DNA of 37,095 bases from Thiobacillus sp. (GCA_024709685.1 JANJWF010000125.1:1-37095), one strand, 5' to 3'; numbered from the stretch's first letter, positions 7,213 through 17,064 are shown. The notes: generated from the sequence alone by a model not told the origin. Made by a program: numbers and translations.

Positions 7213-8907
7213 ATGCAAGCAAGCGAATTGGCGGGAAAGCCCGCCCCGCTGACCATGTTGGTCAATGTGCCCAGGCTCGTCACGGCCTACTACAGCAACG
7301 TCCCCGACCCTGCGGTGCCGGGGCAGCGAGTCGCGTTCGGCACCTCGGGGCACCGTGGGTCCGCGTTCGACAACAGCTTCAACGAATGGCACGTCCTTGC
7401 CATCAGTCAGGCCATCTGCCACTACCGCACGCAGCAGGGTGTCGATGGCCCGTTGTTTCTGGGCATCGACACGCACGCGCTTTCGGAGCCGGCGTTTGCC
7501 AGCGCGCTCGAAGTGCTGGCGGCCAACGGTGTCGACGTCATGATCGCGGACAAGGGCGAATACACGCCCACCCCGGTGATTTCCCACGCGATACTGACCT
7601 ACAATCGCGGCCGCACGAGCGGGCTGGCGGACGGCATCGTCATCACGCCGTCGCACAATCCGCCCGACAGCGGAGGGTTCAAGTACAACCCGCCCAACGG
7701 CGGGCCGGCGGACAAGGATGTCACCGGCTGGATCGAGGCCCGTGCCAATGCGCTGCTGGAAGGCAACCTCAAGGGCGTGAAGCGGGTTCCTTTCGAGCAG
7801 GCACTACGCGCCGCGAGCACGCACCGGCATGATTTTCTCAATGCCTACGTCAGCGATCTCGGCAGTGTGCTCGACATGGATGCGATTCGCGGCGCGAGCC
7901 TCAGCATGGGGGTGGACCCGCTGGGTGGCGCCGGCGTTCACTACTGGGGCCCGATCGCCGAGCGCTATGGTCTGGATCTCACGGTCGTCAATGAAGCCGT
8001 CGACCCGACCTTTCGCTTCATGACGGTCGATTGGGACGGCCGGATTCGCATGGACCCGTCCTCGCCCTACGCCATGCAGAGCCTGATCGGTCTCAAGGAT
8101 CGCTTCGACATCGCCTTCGCCTGCGACACCGACCACGACCGGCACGGAATCGTCACCAGGAACGCGGGTTTGCTGCCGCCCAACCACTACCTTGCGGTCG
8201 CGATTTTCTACCTGTTCCAGCATCGACCGGGGTGGAGCCAGCAGGCGGCGGTGGGCAAGACGCTCGTCAGCAGCCAAATGATCGATCGCGTCACCGCGAA
8301 GCTCGGCCGCACGCTGTACGAGGTGCCGGTCGGCTTCAAATGGTTCGTGGCGGGCCTGCTCGACGGCTCGCTCGGTTTCGGCGGGGAAGAGAGCGCGGGT
8401 GCCTCGTTTGTCCGCCGGGACGGCAGCGTCTGGACGACCGACAAGGACGGCATCGTCCCGGCTTTGCTGTCGGCGGAGATTGCCGCACGCATGGGCCGCG
8501 ATCCCGGCGAAATCTACCATGAGCTGACGCGCGAGTTCGGCGAGCCGGTTTACGACCGTGTCGAGGCGCCGGCGACCGCCGAGCAGAAACAAAGGCTGGC
8601 GCAGCTCTCACCGGAACAGGTGCTGTCTGCAGAACTGGCTGGCGAGAAAATCCAGCGCATTCTCACCCGGGCGCCGGGCAACGACGCACCCATAGGCGGC
8701 CTGAAGGTCGTGGCGGAGAGCGGCTGGTTCGCAGCGCGTCCGTCGGGTACCGAAGACATCTACAAGATCTATGCCGAGAGCTTTCGTGGCGAGGATCATC
8801 TGCGCCGTGTCCTGGCGGAAGCCCAGACCATCGTCGGCGCTGCGCTGGCGGCGCCCACGCCGCCGGCACAGATTGTGTCGGGGAAAGAATTGAAGGAAGT
8901 GCCATGA
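7213..8907 (+). CDS. pgm: phosphoglucomutase (alpha-D-glucose-specific)
   Basis: 564 aa from ATG 7213, which has GGAGG four bases upstream; the track start at 7111 is a GTG without support. Interconverts glucose-1-P and glucose-6-P in the cytoplasm. The phosphoserine loop is [11 protein letters not shown] (Ser about 147), the Mg site DTDHDR (305-310), the sugar-binding loop GGEESAG, and the phosphate-binding loop [15 protein letters not shown] near the C-terminus. The N-terminal FGTSGHRG confirms the Pgm subfamily over PgcA or GlmM. Its stop overlaps glgP by ATGA, so the glucose-1-P released by GlgP is handled by a coupled partner. Confidence 0.95.
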   Translation: MQASELAGKPAPLTMLVNVPRLVTAYYSNVPDPAVPGQRVAFGTSGHRGSAFDNSFNEWHVLAISQAICHYRTQQGVDGPLFLGIDTHALSEPAFASALEVLAANGVDVMIADKGEYTPTPVISHAILTYNRGRTSGLADGIVITPSHNPPDSGGFKYNPPNGGPADKDVTGWIEARANALLEGNLKGVKRVPFEQALRAASTHRHDFLNAYVSDLGSVLDMDAIRGASLSMGVDPLGGAGVHYWGPIAERYGLDLTVVNEAVDPTFRFMTVDWDGRIRMDPSSPYAMQSLIGLKDRFDIAFACDTDHDRHGIVTRNAGLLPPNHYLAVAIFYLFQHRPGWSQQAAVGKTLVSSQMIDRVTAKLGRTLYEVPVGFKWFVAGLLDGSLGFGGEESAGASFVRRDGSVWTTDKDGIVPALLSAEIAARMGRDPGEIYHELTREFGEPVYDRVEAPATAEQKQRLAQLSPEQVLSAELAGEKIQRILTRAPGNDAPIGGLKVVAESGWFAARPSGTEDIYKIYAESFRGEDHLRRVLAEAQTIVGAALAAPTPPAQIVSGKELKEVP

Positions 8908-11450
8908 GCGAAGCCGCACGCATCAGTCATCTGAAGCAGCGCCCCCCATCCACGGACGTGGAGGGTTTCGATTCGCTGGCCGAACTGGCCCTGGATATGC
9001 GTTCGTCGTGGAATCACGCGACCGACCGGGTGTGGCGACAGCTGGATCCGGTTCTGTGGCAGTTGACCCAGAATCCCTGGGTCGTGCTGCAGACGGTGTC
9101 GCGCGAGAAACTCCAGCAGGTGCTGGCCGATCCCGCTTTCCGTAAAAGCGTGGACGATCTGGTGCAAGCCCGGCGCGATGCGGCGGAGGCGCCTGCATGG
9201 TTCCAGCAGGCCTATCCGCAATCCCCGTTGGGCAGTATCGCGTATTTCAGCATGGAGTTCATGTTGAGCGAGGCCCTGCCCATCTATTCGGGCGGCCTCG
9301 GCAACGTCGCCGGCGATCAGCTCAAGGCCGCCGCCGATCTGGGTGTTCCGGTCGTCGGCGTGGGGCTGCTCTACCAGCAGGGCTATTTTCGCCAGGAGAT
9401 CGACAAGGACGGCGCGCAGCAGGCCCTTTACCCGTACAACGACCCCGGGCAGTTGCCGATCACGCCGCTGCGCAAACCGGACGGCGAATGGCTGCGTCTG
9501 GAGATCGCCTTGCCCGGCTACTCGGTCTGGCTGCGCGCCTGGCAGGTCCAGGTCGGCCGCGTGAAGCTGTTCCTGCTCGACAGCAATGACGCCGCGAACT
9601 ACCCGGCGCATCGCGGCATCACCAGCGAGCTATACGGCGGGGGGCCGGAGCTGCGCCTGAAACAGGAACTGGTGCTCGGCATCGGCGGGTGGCGGCTGCT
9701 CGCGGCGCTCGGCATCGAGCCCGAAGTCTGTCACCTGAATGAAGGGCACGCCGCCTTGGTGGTACTGGAACGTGCGCGCAGCTTCATGCAGAAAACCGGC
9801 CAGCGCTTCGACGCCGCATTGGCCGTCACCCGCGCGGGCAACCTCTTCACCACCCACACGGCGGTGGCCGCCGGCTTCGATCGTTTCGCTCCCGGACTCG
9901 TCGAGCAGTACCTCGGCGGATATGCCGTGCAGGAGCTGGGCATGACCCGACACAAGCTGCTGGCCCTGGGTCGCAAGAACCCGGACGACGCTTCGGAACC
10001 CTTCAACATGGCCTATCTGGCAATCCGCGGCAGCGGGGCGGTCAATGGCGTGAGCAGTTTGCATGGCAGGGTGAGCCGGCGCCTGTTCGAAGCGCTTTTC
10101 CCACGTTGGCCGACGGAAGAAGTCCCGGTCAGACACGTGACCAACGGCGTTCACATGCCGACCTGGGACTCGGCCCCGGCCGACGATCTCTGGACCGAGG
10201 CCTCCGGCAAGGACCGCTGGCTGGGAACGGTGGAGACGCTGGAGCAGGATATTCTCCGGGTCTCGGATGCCAAGCTATGGCAATTCCGCGCCGACGCCAG
10301 CCTCACGCTCGTCGATTACGCTCGCGAACGCCTGTCCAGGCAACTGGCCGCGTCAGGCGCTCCGCCCGAGACGATTGACGAGGCGAAGCAGGCGTGTGAC
10401 TGCAACGTCTTGACGCTGGGCTTCGCACGCCGTTTTGCGACCTACAAGCGACCGAACCTCTTGCTGCACGATCCGGAGCGGCTGCTGCGACTGCTGACTG
10501 ATCCGCAGCGACCGGTGCAGCTCATCCTGGCCGGCAAGGCCCATCCCGCGGACCAGGCAGGCCAGGCCCTGATCCGGCAGTGGGCGCATTTCATCCGGCG
10601 GCCCGAGGTGCGCCGCCGCGCGATCTTCCTCAGCGATTACGACATGCATCTGACCGAGCACCTGGTGCAGGGCGTGGATGTCTGGCTCAACACGCCGCGA
10701 CGCCCCTGGGAGGCCTGTGGAACCAGCGGCATGAAAGTACTGGTCAACGGCGGACTCAATCTGTCGGAACTCGACGGCTGGTGGGCGGAAGCCTACACGC
10801 CGGAAGTCGGGTGGGCGCTGGGGGACGGCAGGGAACACGGTGACGACCCCGCGTGGGACGCCATCGAAGCCGAAGCCCTCTACGACCTGCTCGAACATGA
10901 GGTGATCCCGGAGTTCTATACGCGCGACGAGCAGGGCATTCCCACTGCCTGGGTGGCGCGGATGCGGGAAAGCATGGCGCGCCTGACGCCGCGCTTTTCA
11001 TCCAGCCGTGCGGTACGCGAGTACACCGAGCAGCACTACCTCCCGGCCGCCGCGGCCTACCGCGATCGCGCCGCCGGCAACGGCGCGATCGGCGCGGAGC
11101 TGGTTGGCTGGCGGCGCGCGTTGGACCAGAAATGGGCCGCGCTGCGCTTCGGCGACGTGAGGGTGACGACTGACGGCGGGCAGCATGTATTCGAAGCACA
11201 GGTGTATCTCGACGAGCTCGATCCGGAGGCGGTGCGGGTCGAGCTTTATGCCGTTGGCATCGACAGTAAGCAATCCGAGCGGGTGGCGATGCAGTGCGTG
11301 CGGCAACTGGTGGGCTCGGCAAACGGCTATGCCTATCGCGCAGAGGTGCCCGCGACCCGCCCGGAGACGGACTATACGGCGCGCGTGATCCCGTACCGGG
11401 ATGGCGTGACGGTTCCCCTGGAGGCTGCCCATATCCTGTGGCAGCGATGA
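8904..11450 (+). CDS. glgP: alpha-glucan (glycogen) phosphorylase, short type
   Basis: 848 aa, beginning within the pgm stop codon. Phosphorolyses alpha-1,4-glucans to glucose-1-P using PLP. It belongs to the alpha-glucan phosphorylase type with an N-terminal DUF3417-like segment ([25 protein letters not shown]). Conserved parts include [50 protein letters not shown] and [12 protein letters not shown] (PLP Lys about 611). The C-terminus carries the extra beta region of this subgroup. The pgm-glgP pair makes a glycogen or maltodextrin breakdown unit; no glycogen-synthesis genes are in view. Confidence 0.94.
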   Translation: MSEAARISHLKQRPPSTDVEGFDSLAELALDMRSSWNHATDRVWRQLDPVLWQLTQNPWVVLQTVSREKLQQVLADPAFRKSVDDLVQARRDAAEAPAWFQQAYPQSPLGSIAYFSMEFMLSEALPIYSGGLGNVAGDQLKAAADLGVPVVGVGLLYQQGYFRQEIDKDGAQQALYPYNDPGQLPITPLRKPDGEWLRLEIALPGYSVWLRAWQVQVGRVKLFLLDSNDAANYPAHRGITSELYGGGPELRLKQELVLGIGGWRLLAALGIEPEVCHLNEGHAALVVLERARSFMQKTGQRFDAALAVTRAGNLFTTHTAVAAGFDRFAPGLVEQYLGGYAVQELGMTRHKLLALGRKNPDDASEPFNMAYLAIRGSGAVNGVSSLHGRVSRRLFEALFPRWPTEEVPVRHVTNGVHMPTWDSAPADDLWTEASGKDRWLGTVETLEQDILRVSDAKLWQFRADASLTLVDYARERLSRQLAASGAPPETIDEAKQACDCNVLTLGFARRFATYKRPNLLLHDPERLLRLLTDPQRPVQLILAGKAHPADQAGQALIRQWAHFIRRPEVRRRAIFLSDYDMHLTEHLVQGVDVWLNTPRRPWEACGTSGMKVLVNGGLNLSELDGWWAEAYTPEVGWALGDGREHGDDPAWDAIEAEALYDLLEHEVIPEFYTRDEQGIPTAWVARMRESMARLTPRFSSSRAVREYTEQHYLPAAAAYRDRAAGNGAIGAELVGWRRALDQKWAALRFGDVRVTTDGGQHVFEAQVYLDELDPEAVRVELYAVGIDSKQSERVAMQCVRQLVGSANGYAYRAEVPATRPETDYTARVIPYRDGVTVPLEAAHILWQR

Positions 11451-11528
11451 TTTCGCACATGGCGCGATGCGAGCCCGCCCGGGGATCCCGCAGCCCGCCG
11501 GGGCGGGCCGGAAGGGGGCGAGCGCGGC

Positions 11529-11562
11529 TTGCCAATACCCGATCACTGTATAAAAATACAGT
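11529..11562 (+). promoter_or_regulatory. LexA (SOS) box and overlapping promoter of the helicase gene
   Basis: ACTGTATAAAAATACAGT (11545-11562) contains a perfect CTGT-N8-ACAG LexA operator with matching outer A/T. Its last base is adjacent to the ATG at 11563. TTGCCA (11529-11534) and TATAAA (11549-11554) could be -35/-10 with a short 14-base spacer; a start about seven bases after the -10 would fall at the ATG. Repression by LexA and SOS induction are predicted. Confidence 0.82.
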
Positions 11563-13689
11563 ATGTCAGAAGCCGCCGTAACGCCGTTCCTTGAAGCGCC
11601 GCCCACCCGCGAAGTCCCGTCCGATCCCGATCCGCATCCGTATCTCACCCGCCTCAACCCCGAGCAGCGCCGTGCCGTCGAACACGGCGTGGCGGGCGGC
11701 GAGACCGCCGGCCCGCTGCTGGTGATCGCCGGCGCGGGCTCGGGCAAGACCAATGTGCTGGCGCACCGCGTGGCGCATCTCGTCGCCCACGGCGCCGATC
11801 CCGGTGCGATCCTGCTGCTGACCTTCTCGCGGCGCGCCGCGGAGGAAATGGCCCGGCGTGTGGAGCGCATCGTGCGCCAGGTCGCCGCCGGCCGCCCGCA
11901 TCTCGCGGGGGCAAAGCTCGCCTGGGCAGGCACTTTCCACAGCGTCGGCGCGCGTCTCTTGCGCGACTACGCGCCGCGTATCGGCCTCAATCCGGCCTTC
12001 ACCATCCACGACCGCGAGGACGCTGCCGACCTGCTGAACCTGCTGCGTCACGAACTTGGCCTCGCCGATACGGCAAAGCGCTTTCCGCGCAAGAACACCT
12101 GCCTCGCGATCTACTCGGCGGTGGTCAACACGCTCGCCCCGCTGGGTGAGATACTGCAGCGCCGCTATCCCTGGTGCCTCGAATGGGAGGACGAACTCAA
12201 GCGTCTGTTCCGGGCCTACGTCGAGGCGAAGCAGGCCCAGTACGTGCTCGACTACGACGACCTCCTGCTGTACTGGGCGCAGATGGCGGCGGAGCCCGCG
12301 CTGGCGAGCGAGATCGGCGCGCGTTTCGCTCATGTCCTTGTGGACGAATACCAGGACACCAACGCGCTGCAGGCGAGCATCGTGCGCGCGTTGAGGCCAG
12401 ACGGCAGTGGCGTGACGGTGGTCGGTGACGACGCCCAGTCGATCTACGCGTTCCGCGGCGCGACGGTGAGGAACATTCTCGACTTCCCCGCGCAGTTCAC
12501 GCCGCCCGCGCGAGTCGTGACGCTCGCGCGCAATTACCGTTCCACGCAGCCCATCCTCGCCGCCGCCAACGGTGTGATTGCCCGCGCCGCGGAGGGCTAC
12601 GCCAAGTCACTGTGGAGCGAGCGTGCTTCGGCCGAGCGGCCGCAGCTGGTGAGCGTGCGCGACGAGACCGACCAGGCCGCGTTCGTGGTGGAGGAAGTGC
12701 TGGCGCGGCGCGAGGCCGGCATCGCGCTGAAGGCGCAGGCGGTGCTGTTCCGTGCATCTCACCACAGTGCGACGCTGGAAATCGAACTGACCCGGCGCAG
12801 CATTCCCTTCGTGAAATTCGGCGGGCTCAAGTTCCTCGACGCCGCGCACGTCAAGGACGTGCTCGCGGCGCTGCGCTGGATCGAGAATCCGCGCGACCGC
12901 GTCGCCGGCTTCCGCGTGCTGCAGCTGATGCCGGGCATCGGGCCGAAGACGGCGGCGCAAATTCTCGACCTTGTCGCCCGCGCAGAGGACGTCAAGATGG
13001 CGCTCGGCGAGGCGCGCGTGCCGTCCGCCGCCGCGCATGCCTGGCAGGATTTTCTGGTGCTGATCGGCGCGCTCCACAACCGCGAGCTGCCGTGGCCGAT
13101 AGAATTCGAGACCATCGAGGCCTGGTACGCGCCGCATCTGGAGCGCCTGTACGACGACGCGGTCGTGCGCCAGGGCGACATCACCCAACTCGTGCAGATC
13201 GCCCGCACCTACCCCTCGCGCCAGAGCTTCTTGACCGAGCTCACGCTCGATCCGCCCGACGCCACCAGCGACGAGGCGGGCGTGCCGCTGCGCGACGAGG
13301 ACTACCTGATCCTCTCCACCATCCACTCTGCCAAAGGGCAGGAATGGGCAGCGGTGACCCTGCTGAACGCGGTCGACGGCTGCATTCCGTCCGACATGGC
13401 GACCGGCAGCCCGCAGGAGATCGAGGAAGAGCGGCGGCTGCTGTACGTCGCGATGACGCGCGCCAAGGACCATTTGCAGATCGTCGTGCCGCAGCGCTTC
13501 TACGTTACGCAGCAGCAGGGCTACGGCGACCGCCATATCTACGCGGGCAGGACACGCTTCATTCCGCCTGGCATGACGGATCTTTTCGAAACGAGGGTCT
13601 GGCCGGAAGCTGCGGCGCAGCCTGCCGCAAGTCCGCCACCCGCCGAAGTCGTTGAGCTGCTCTCGAAGATGAAAGCAATGTGGAGCTGA
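11563..13689 (+). CDS. UvrD/Rep-family ATP-dependent DNA helicase, SOS-regulated
   Basis: 708 aa SF1A helicase. Motifs in order: Q-motif LNPEQRRAVEHG, Walker A AGAGSGKT (about 56-63), TFSRRAAEEM (Ia), DEYQDTN (II), GDDAQSIYAFRGA (III), ARNYRST (IV), STIHSAKGQEW (V) and LLYVAMTRAKDHL (VI). It lacks a nuclease domain and is close to the usual UvrD/Rep length, so it may be a UvrD-like repair helicase; assignment to uvrD itself is not secure. No in-frame ATG or GTG follows closely, and no Shine-Dalgarno sequence fits between the LexA box and the ATG, which suggests a leaderless or nearly leaderless mRNA. Confidence 0.92.
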   Translation: MSEAAVTPFLEAPPTREVPSDPDPHPYLTRLNPEQRRAVEHGVAGGETAGPLLVIAGAGSGKTNVLAHRVAHLVAHGADPGAILLLTFSRRAAEEMARRVERIVRQVAAGRPHLAGAKLAWAGTFHSVGARLLRDYAPRIGLNPAFTIHDREDAADLLNLLRHELGLADTAKRFPRKNTCLAIYSAVVNTLAPLGEILQRRYPWCLEWEDELKRLFRAYVEAKQAQYVLDYDDLLLYWAQMAAEPALASEIGARFAHVLVDEYQDTNALQASIVRALRPDGSGVTVVGDDAQSIYAFRGATVRNILDFPAQFTPPARVVTLARNYRSTQPILAAANGVIARAAEGYAKSLWSERASAERPQLVSVRDETDQAAFVVEEVLARREAGIALKAQAVLFRASHHSATLEIELTRRSIPFVKFGGLKFLDAAHVKDVLAALRWIENPRDRVAGFRVLQLMPGIGPKTAAQILDLVARAEDVKMALGEARVPSAAAHAWQDFLVLIGALHNRELPWPIEFETIEAWYAPHLERLYDDAVVRQGDITQLVQIARTYPSRQSFLTELTLDPPDATSDEAGVPLRDEDYLILSTIHSAKGQEWAAVTLLNAVDGCIPSDMATGSPQEIEEERRLLYVAMTRAKDHLQIVVPQRFYVTQQQGYGDRHIYAGRTRFIPPGMTDLFETRVWPEAAAQPAASPPPAEVVELLSKMKAMWS

Positions 13690-13898
13690 GCGTTTGCCCG
13701 TTGCGCATGCTGTCCATGCCTGGCGAAGCAATCGCGAACCTGTTCCTTCTTTTTGCCAGGCCGATTTCGATGCCTTGAGCGCGCTGATTCTCGTGTTGCT
13801 GGAGAACCGGGTTTCCCGCTGACGCCATCAAGCAGTTGCCACGTCGCTTCCTGGACACCCGGTCGCCTCGTCGTCCTCGTACAGCCAGCGCAGATACC

Positions 13899-14444
13899 TT
13901 ATCTCAGGCCTGGCGGGGGCGGCGGAGGCATCCCGGGAGGCGGCGGCGGAGCCCCAGGGGGCGGCGGGGAATAGGTCGGCGCGGGCGAATAGGTCGCGGG
14001 CGATTGTCTGTAGATGCGTCCGGAAACCGGCACCTGATGGCCCTTGGCGTACATGCACTGGACGTAGGCTGCGTCGTACCGGCGCTGCAGGTCGTAGCCC
14101 GACGTCCGCGCGGATTCGGTACCGGCGAGGCTGCCGACCAGGAGCCCCGTTCCCGCCCCCACGCCTGCTCCCTCGTGTCCCCCGATCGCCGCACCGGCGG
14201 CGGCACCCACCACCGTGCCGACCACTGCGCTGCCCACACCGCTCTGCTGGGCCGCCCCGCTGGGCGTCACGCCGCCGATGCTGGCGAGCGCATAGTTCCG
14301 GCATTCGTAATCGTCGGCACGAAAGTGGTCGAAGCTCTTGCCGGTTCCGGGCAGCACCATCACGCCGGGGCCACTCGGCATCGTGGTGCAGGCGGCGATG
14401 AGCAGCGGCACGGCGAGTATCGATAATCTTGCCAGCAATCTCAT
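13899..14444 (-). CDS. glycine-zipper lipoprotein with Pro-rich tail
   Basis: 181 aa from the ATG at 14444 (GAGGAGA upstream). The signal ends in the lipobox LIAAC, followed by TTMPSGPG. The middle contains a YECRNYALASIGG segment, then a glycine-zipper membrane span (VGSAVVGTVVGAAAGAAIGG; GAGTGLLVGSLAGT), a YDAAYVQCMYAKGHQVP motif often seen in such outer-membrane-associated lipoproteins, and a poly-Pro tail (PPPPGAPPPPPGMPPPPPPG). The ATG lies two bases after the stop of the upstream Tyr-rich gene, so the pair is probably co-translated. Likely envelope-associated; exact role unknown. Confidence 0.85.
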   Translation of the reverse strand: MRLLARLSILAVPLLIAACTTMPSGPGVMVLPGTGKSFDHFRADDYECRNYALASIGGVTPSGAAQQSGVGSAVVGTVVGAAAGAAIGGHEGAGVGAGTGLLVGSLAGTESARTSGYDLQRRYDAAYVQCMYAKGHQVPVSGRIYRQSPATYSPAPTYSPPPPGAPPPPPGMPPPPPPGLR

Positions 14445-14446
14445 GT

Positions 14447-15007
14447 CTATCTCTCCTCGCCGTCTGGCCGCGGGGAAACGGCCCGCCAGCCCCCGGGGCA
14501 CTCCCTGACGTCGGGGTAATAGCCTTGCGGATCGGCGCAGTAGTACCAGTAGGCCGACGTCCCGCCGGTTGCGGCTGAATCGTCTTCGCGCTCGATGTAT
14601 ATCGGCGGCGTGGCCGGCACGGTCACCACCGCGGGCGGGTAGTAGGGGTAAGGAGAGTAGGGGTAGTAGGGGGGATAGTAGTACGGGCCGGGGGCATACC
14701 AGGAGTCATACCAAAAGGGATTGACGACGACACCGACACCCCAGTGGGAACGTCCGTCATGCCGATCATATCCACCAGGCCGCCGGTCGGGCCTGCCATA
14801 CCTAACCTGCGCATCTCGCCCACCGGGCCTGGCCTGCGCGCCTTGCCTATCGGGCCTGGCCTGTGCACCCTGCCCACCGGGCCTGGCCTGCGCACTTTGC
14901 CCACCGGGCCTCGCCGTACCTTGCCCACGGTCCGCCATGGACATGCCGCCCGTTCCCGACAGGAGCAGCCCCAAGAATAAAACCGACCACTTGCCACGCT
15001 TGTTCAT
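14447..15007 (-). CDS. exported Tyr/Pro-rich protein with 9-residue repeats
   Basis: 186 aa from the ATG at 15007 (AGGAG five bases upstream); the track start is 32 codons too early. Signal peptide MNKRGKWSVLFLGLLLSGTGGMSMA. Then come about four copies of a RPGGQxAQA-like 9-residue unit, an Arg/Gly/His segment, a Tyr/Pro-rich stretch (APGPYYYPPYYPYSPYPYY) and a C-terminal YYCADPQGYYPDVRECPGGW motif. That last motif is shared by many small proteobacterial exported proteins and carries two Cys. Precedes the glycine-zipper lipoprotein in one operon. An envelope-surface role is plausible but unproven. Confidence 0.85.
   Translation of the reverse strand: MNKRGKWSVLFLGLLLSGTGGMSMADRGQGTARPGGQSAQARPGGQGAQARPDRQGAQARPGGRDAQVRYGRPDRRPGGYDRHDGRSHWGVGVVVNPFWYDSWYAPGPYYYPPYYPYSPYPYYPPAVVTVPATPPIYIEREDDSAATGGTSAYWYYCADPQGYYPDVRECPGGWRAVSPRPDGEER
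14815..14919. repeat. tandem 27-bp repeat, about four copies, inside the Tyr/Pro-rich gene
   Basis: Units of the form xxTGCCCACCGGGCCTGGCC plus seven more bases repeat at 27-base period from 14815, with the fourth unit slightly short and diverged. They encode the nine-residue RPGGQ repeats. High base identity between units indicates recent expansion and possible copy-number variation by slippage. Confidence 0.75.
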
Positions 15008-15102
15008 TGTGGCTCCTGCTACTTGAGGCGCCGCGGGTGCATGCACCGACGAGGCAGAATAAGGGCCGGTTCGCTGGCTACAAAGGCGAGCAGCCCGGTC
15101 CA

Positions 15103-15219
15103 CTACTTCCTGAGGTGGAGCGCGTTCGAAAATAGCCGGGCGAGCGACGCCCAGCAGCTTGCCAGGATGCTTATTTTCTTGCCCGACTCGATCTCGATGA
15201 GTTCAGAACTGAATTCCAT
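15103..15219 (-). CDS. possible 38-aa small protein
   Basis: Too short for the ORF track. ATG at 15217-15219 on the minus strand is preceded by GGGGAGGGATC, a very strong Shine-Dalgarno at good spacing. The product begins MEFSSELIEIESGK and continues with a moderately hydrophobic helix (KISILASCWASLARLFSNAL), ending HLRK. It lies about 95 bases upstream of, and in line with, the Tyr/Pro-rich gene. It resembles no family I recognise and could be a leader peptide. An ORF of this length could also arise by chance. Confidence 0.4.
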   Translation of the reverse strand: MEFSSELIEIESGKKISILASCWASLARLFSNALHLRK

Positions 15220-15302
15220 GATCCCTCCCCATGTTGTGCGACAAACAGGGTCCCCATGTTTACGATATCGGACACGGACTCCGTAACTTCAATATAGCCA
15301 AA

Positions 15303-15320
15303 GCTTCACCGCTGTGAAGC
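15303..15320. terminator. hairpin between the SBP gene and the small ORF
   Basis: GCTTCAC-CGCT-GTGAAGC is a perfect 7-bp stem with a 4-base loop about 100 bases downstream of the double SBP gene. Only short T tracts flank it, so terminator function is uncertain. Confidence 0.35.
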
Positions 15321-15421
15321 GAGCCTTTGTTCGAGTTCGAGGATGGAACGGCGCAAGGGACCGCCCTGAACAGACAGGCGTGGCTCTCGTCGGCTTGGGA
15401 ATCTGCGCGGAAGCGTCAACG

Positions 15422-16879
15422 TCAATGGCATGAAGCGGAAGGTTTGCCTACCTTCAGCAGATCGTCCAGGCCGGCATCGGGCAGGTAGCGCCGGTAGATC
15501 TTTTCGAAGGTGCCCTCCCGTTTCAGGCAGTCGAGGGTCGACTGCCACGCCTGCACCACATCGGCGGGCGTATCCCGTGAAAAGGCAATGTAGAAATCGG
15601 TCTGGAGCACCGTGAAGACGGGCTCCAGATCCTGCATGCCGTATCCGGCGTCGCGGACGATTTCGGGGATCGTGATATCGGTGAAGATCGACAGCTGCAC
15701 CTCGCCGTTCATGAGCTGCCTGACGTTGGTACGCGGATCCGGGGAACTGAGCAGGTTCCTGAATCCCTCGCGCCTGAGATGCTGCTCGGTGAACCAGTTG
15801 GTCGTCGTGGCGATGGCGGCAACGGACCGGGCCTGTTCCAGGCTGTCGATCGTGATGCCGGCACCTTTCCTTGCGTAGAGCATGGCGCTGTTCTTGCCGA
15901 CAGGGCCCACCCACTGGAACAGCTTCTCCCGCTCCGGCGTGCGTTCGGCGCTGAAAAGCACCACCTTCGGATGGAGCAGCGCCATGTTGTAGGCGTTCTT
16001 CCAGGAGGTGAGCCGGATGTTGTCCGGAATTGCCTGGCGAGCGGCGATTTCCCGCACGATGTCCGTCACGAAACCGGACGGCTTGCTATCACGCATGAAG
16101 GTGACGGGCGGGTATTCCTCGGTCATCAGCTGGAAGATTCCGGGCGGAATTTCGGCCGGCAGCCACCTGGCGTAGATCCTCGCGAAGCTGCCGTCGCGCT
16201 TCATCTCGTCCAGCGCGTCCTGCCAGCGGGCAACCAGCCGCGGCGACGCTCGCTTCGAGAAAGCGATGTAGAACAGATCGGTCGAGAGGGTGAAGGCATT
16301 CTCCACGTCGTCCATCGATCCGCCCATTTTTTCCAGGGCTGCCGGCATGCCCAGGTTGCTCGAGGCCAGCAGGTTCACCTTTCCGTCCAGCAGCGCGCGT
16401 ACGGTGGCCTCGCGGCTCGGGTAGCTTTGCGCATTGGCAAATCCCTCCTTCGCGAGCACCTGGTCCGAATAATATTTTGCGACGGTCGCAATCCTGTCCA
16501 CCTTCCTGGCGTCATCCAGATTGGTGATCGCAATGCCCGATCCCTTCCGCGCATAGAGATTGGTGTCCAGGATCGCCAGCGGGCCCACCCATTGGAACAG
16601 GGGCTTGCGTTCCGCCGTCATGACCGTGGAGAAGAGCGCGACATCGGGCTGCTCCAGGAGCGCCTGGTAGCCTTCCTGCCAGGGAACCAGGCGGATGCGT
16701 GCAGCGGTCCCGGTCCGTTTGACAAGCTCCCCGACGACCTCGGTTGCGAGGCCGGTTACTTCGCCGTCCCGGATGAAATTCAGAGGGGGGCTTTCTTCCG
16801 TCAGAACCTTCAGGCCAGCCGCTTCCGCAGCCGCTGCCCAGGCGCCGACTGCGAATCCAGGCAGGATCGCCAAGACCAT
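15422..16879 (-). CDS. tandem family-3 periplasmic binding protein (two fused SBP domains)
   Basis: At least 485 aa with two copies of an SBP_bac_3 fold. Copy 1 runs from about 22 to 245 and copy 2 from about 247 to 475. Both open with a TEExPPxxFxRD motif and repeat FQWVGP, LYARKGxGI and FYIAFS at matching places. Such paralogous receptors are usually single-domain and bind amino acids or similar polar solutes; no ABC permease or kinase is nearby, so this may be an orphan receptor. The track ATG leaves a signal peptide without a basic N-region. The in-frame upstream codons encode IIRKRRFVCS and have GGAG at the right distance, so the true start is probably an ATC at 16906 or 16909. The ligand is unknown. 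Confidence 0.85.
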   Translation of the reverse strand: MVLAILPGFAVGAWAAAAEAAGLKVLTEESPPLNFIRDGEVTGLATEVVGELVKRTGTAARIRLVPWQEGYQALLEQPDVALFSTVMTAERKPLFQWVGPLAILDTNLYARKGSGIAITNLDDARKVDRIATVAKYYSDQVLAKEGFANAQSYPSREATVRALLDGKVNLLASSNLGMPAALEKMGGSMDDVENAFTLSTDLFYIAFSKRASPRLVARWQDALDEMKRDGSFARIYARWLPAEIPPGIFQLMTEEYPPVTFMRDSKPSGFVTDIVREIAARQAIPDNIRLTSWKNAYNMALLHPKVVLFSAERTPEREKLFQWVGPVGKNSAMLYARKGAGITIDSLEQARSVAAIATTTNWFTEQHLRREGFRNLLSSPDPRTNVRQLMNGEVQLSIFTDITIPEIVRDAGYGMQDLEPVFTVLQTDFYIAFSRDTPADVVQAWQSTLDCLKREGTFEKIYRRYLPDAGLDDLLKVGKPSASCH

Positions 16880-17064
16880 CGAGCAAACAAACCGACGTTT
16901 CCTGATGATGTTTTCTCCATCGATGGATGGCGCTGTGCCCCAGTGCCGTGGTCGTGTCTGACGAGGTTAACTATAGATCCCTGTTGCCTCGATCACCCTT
17001 GAGCGCATGGCGTGCAAGCTGAGGCTTGGCAGAGGAAAAAAAAGAAATGGACGGACATGCTTGG

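Noticed and set aside
12607-13731. 374-aa minus-strand ORF opposite the helicase
   Set aside because: Antisense of helicase motifs; composition is typical of a shadow frame.
13559-13858. 99-aa minus ORF in the gap after the helicase
   Set aside because: Overlaps the helicase 3' end by about 130 bases, lacks a ribosome site and a recognisable family.
15306-15914. 202-aa minus ORF within the SBP gene
   Set aside because: Alternative frame of the second SBP copy; the 485-aa frame carries the conserved repeats.
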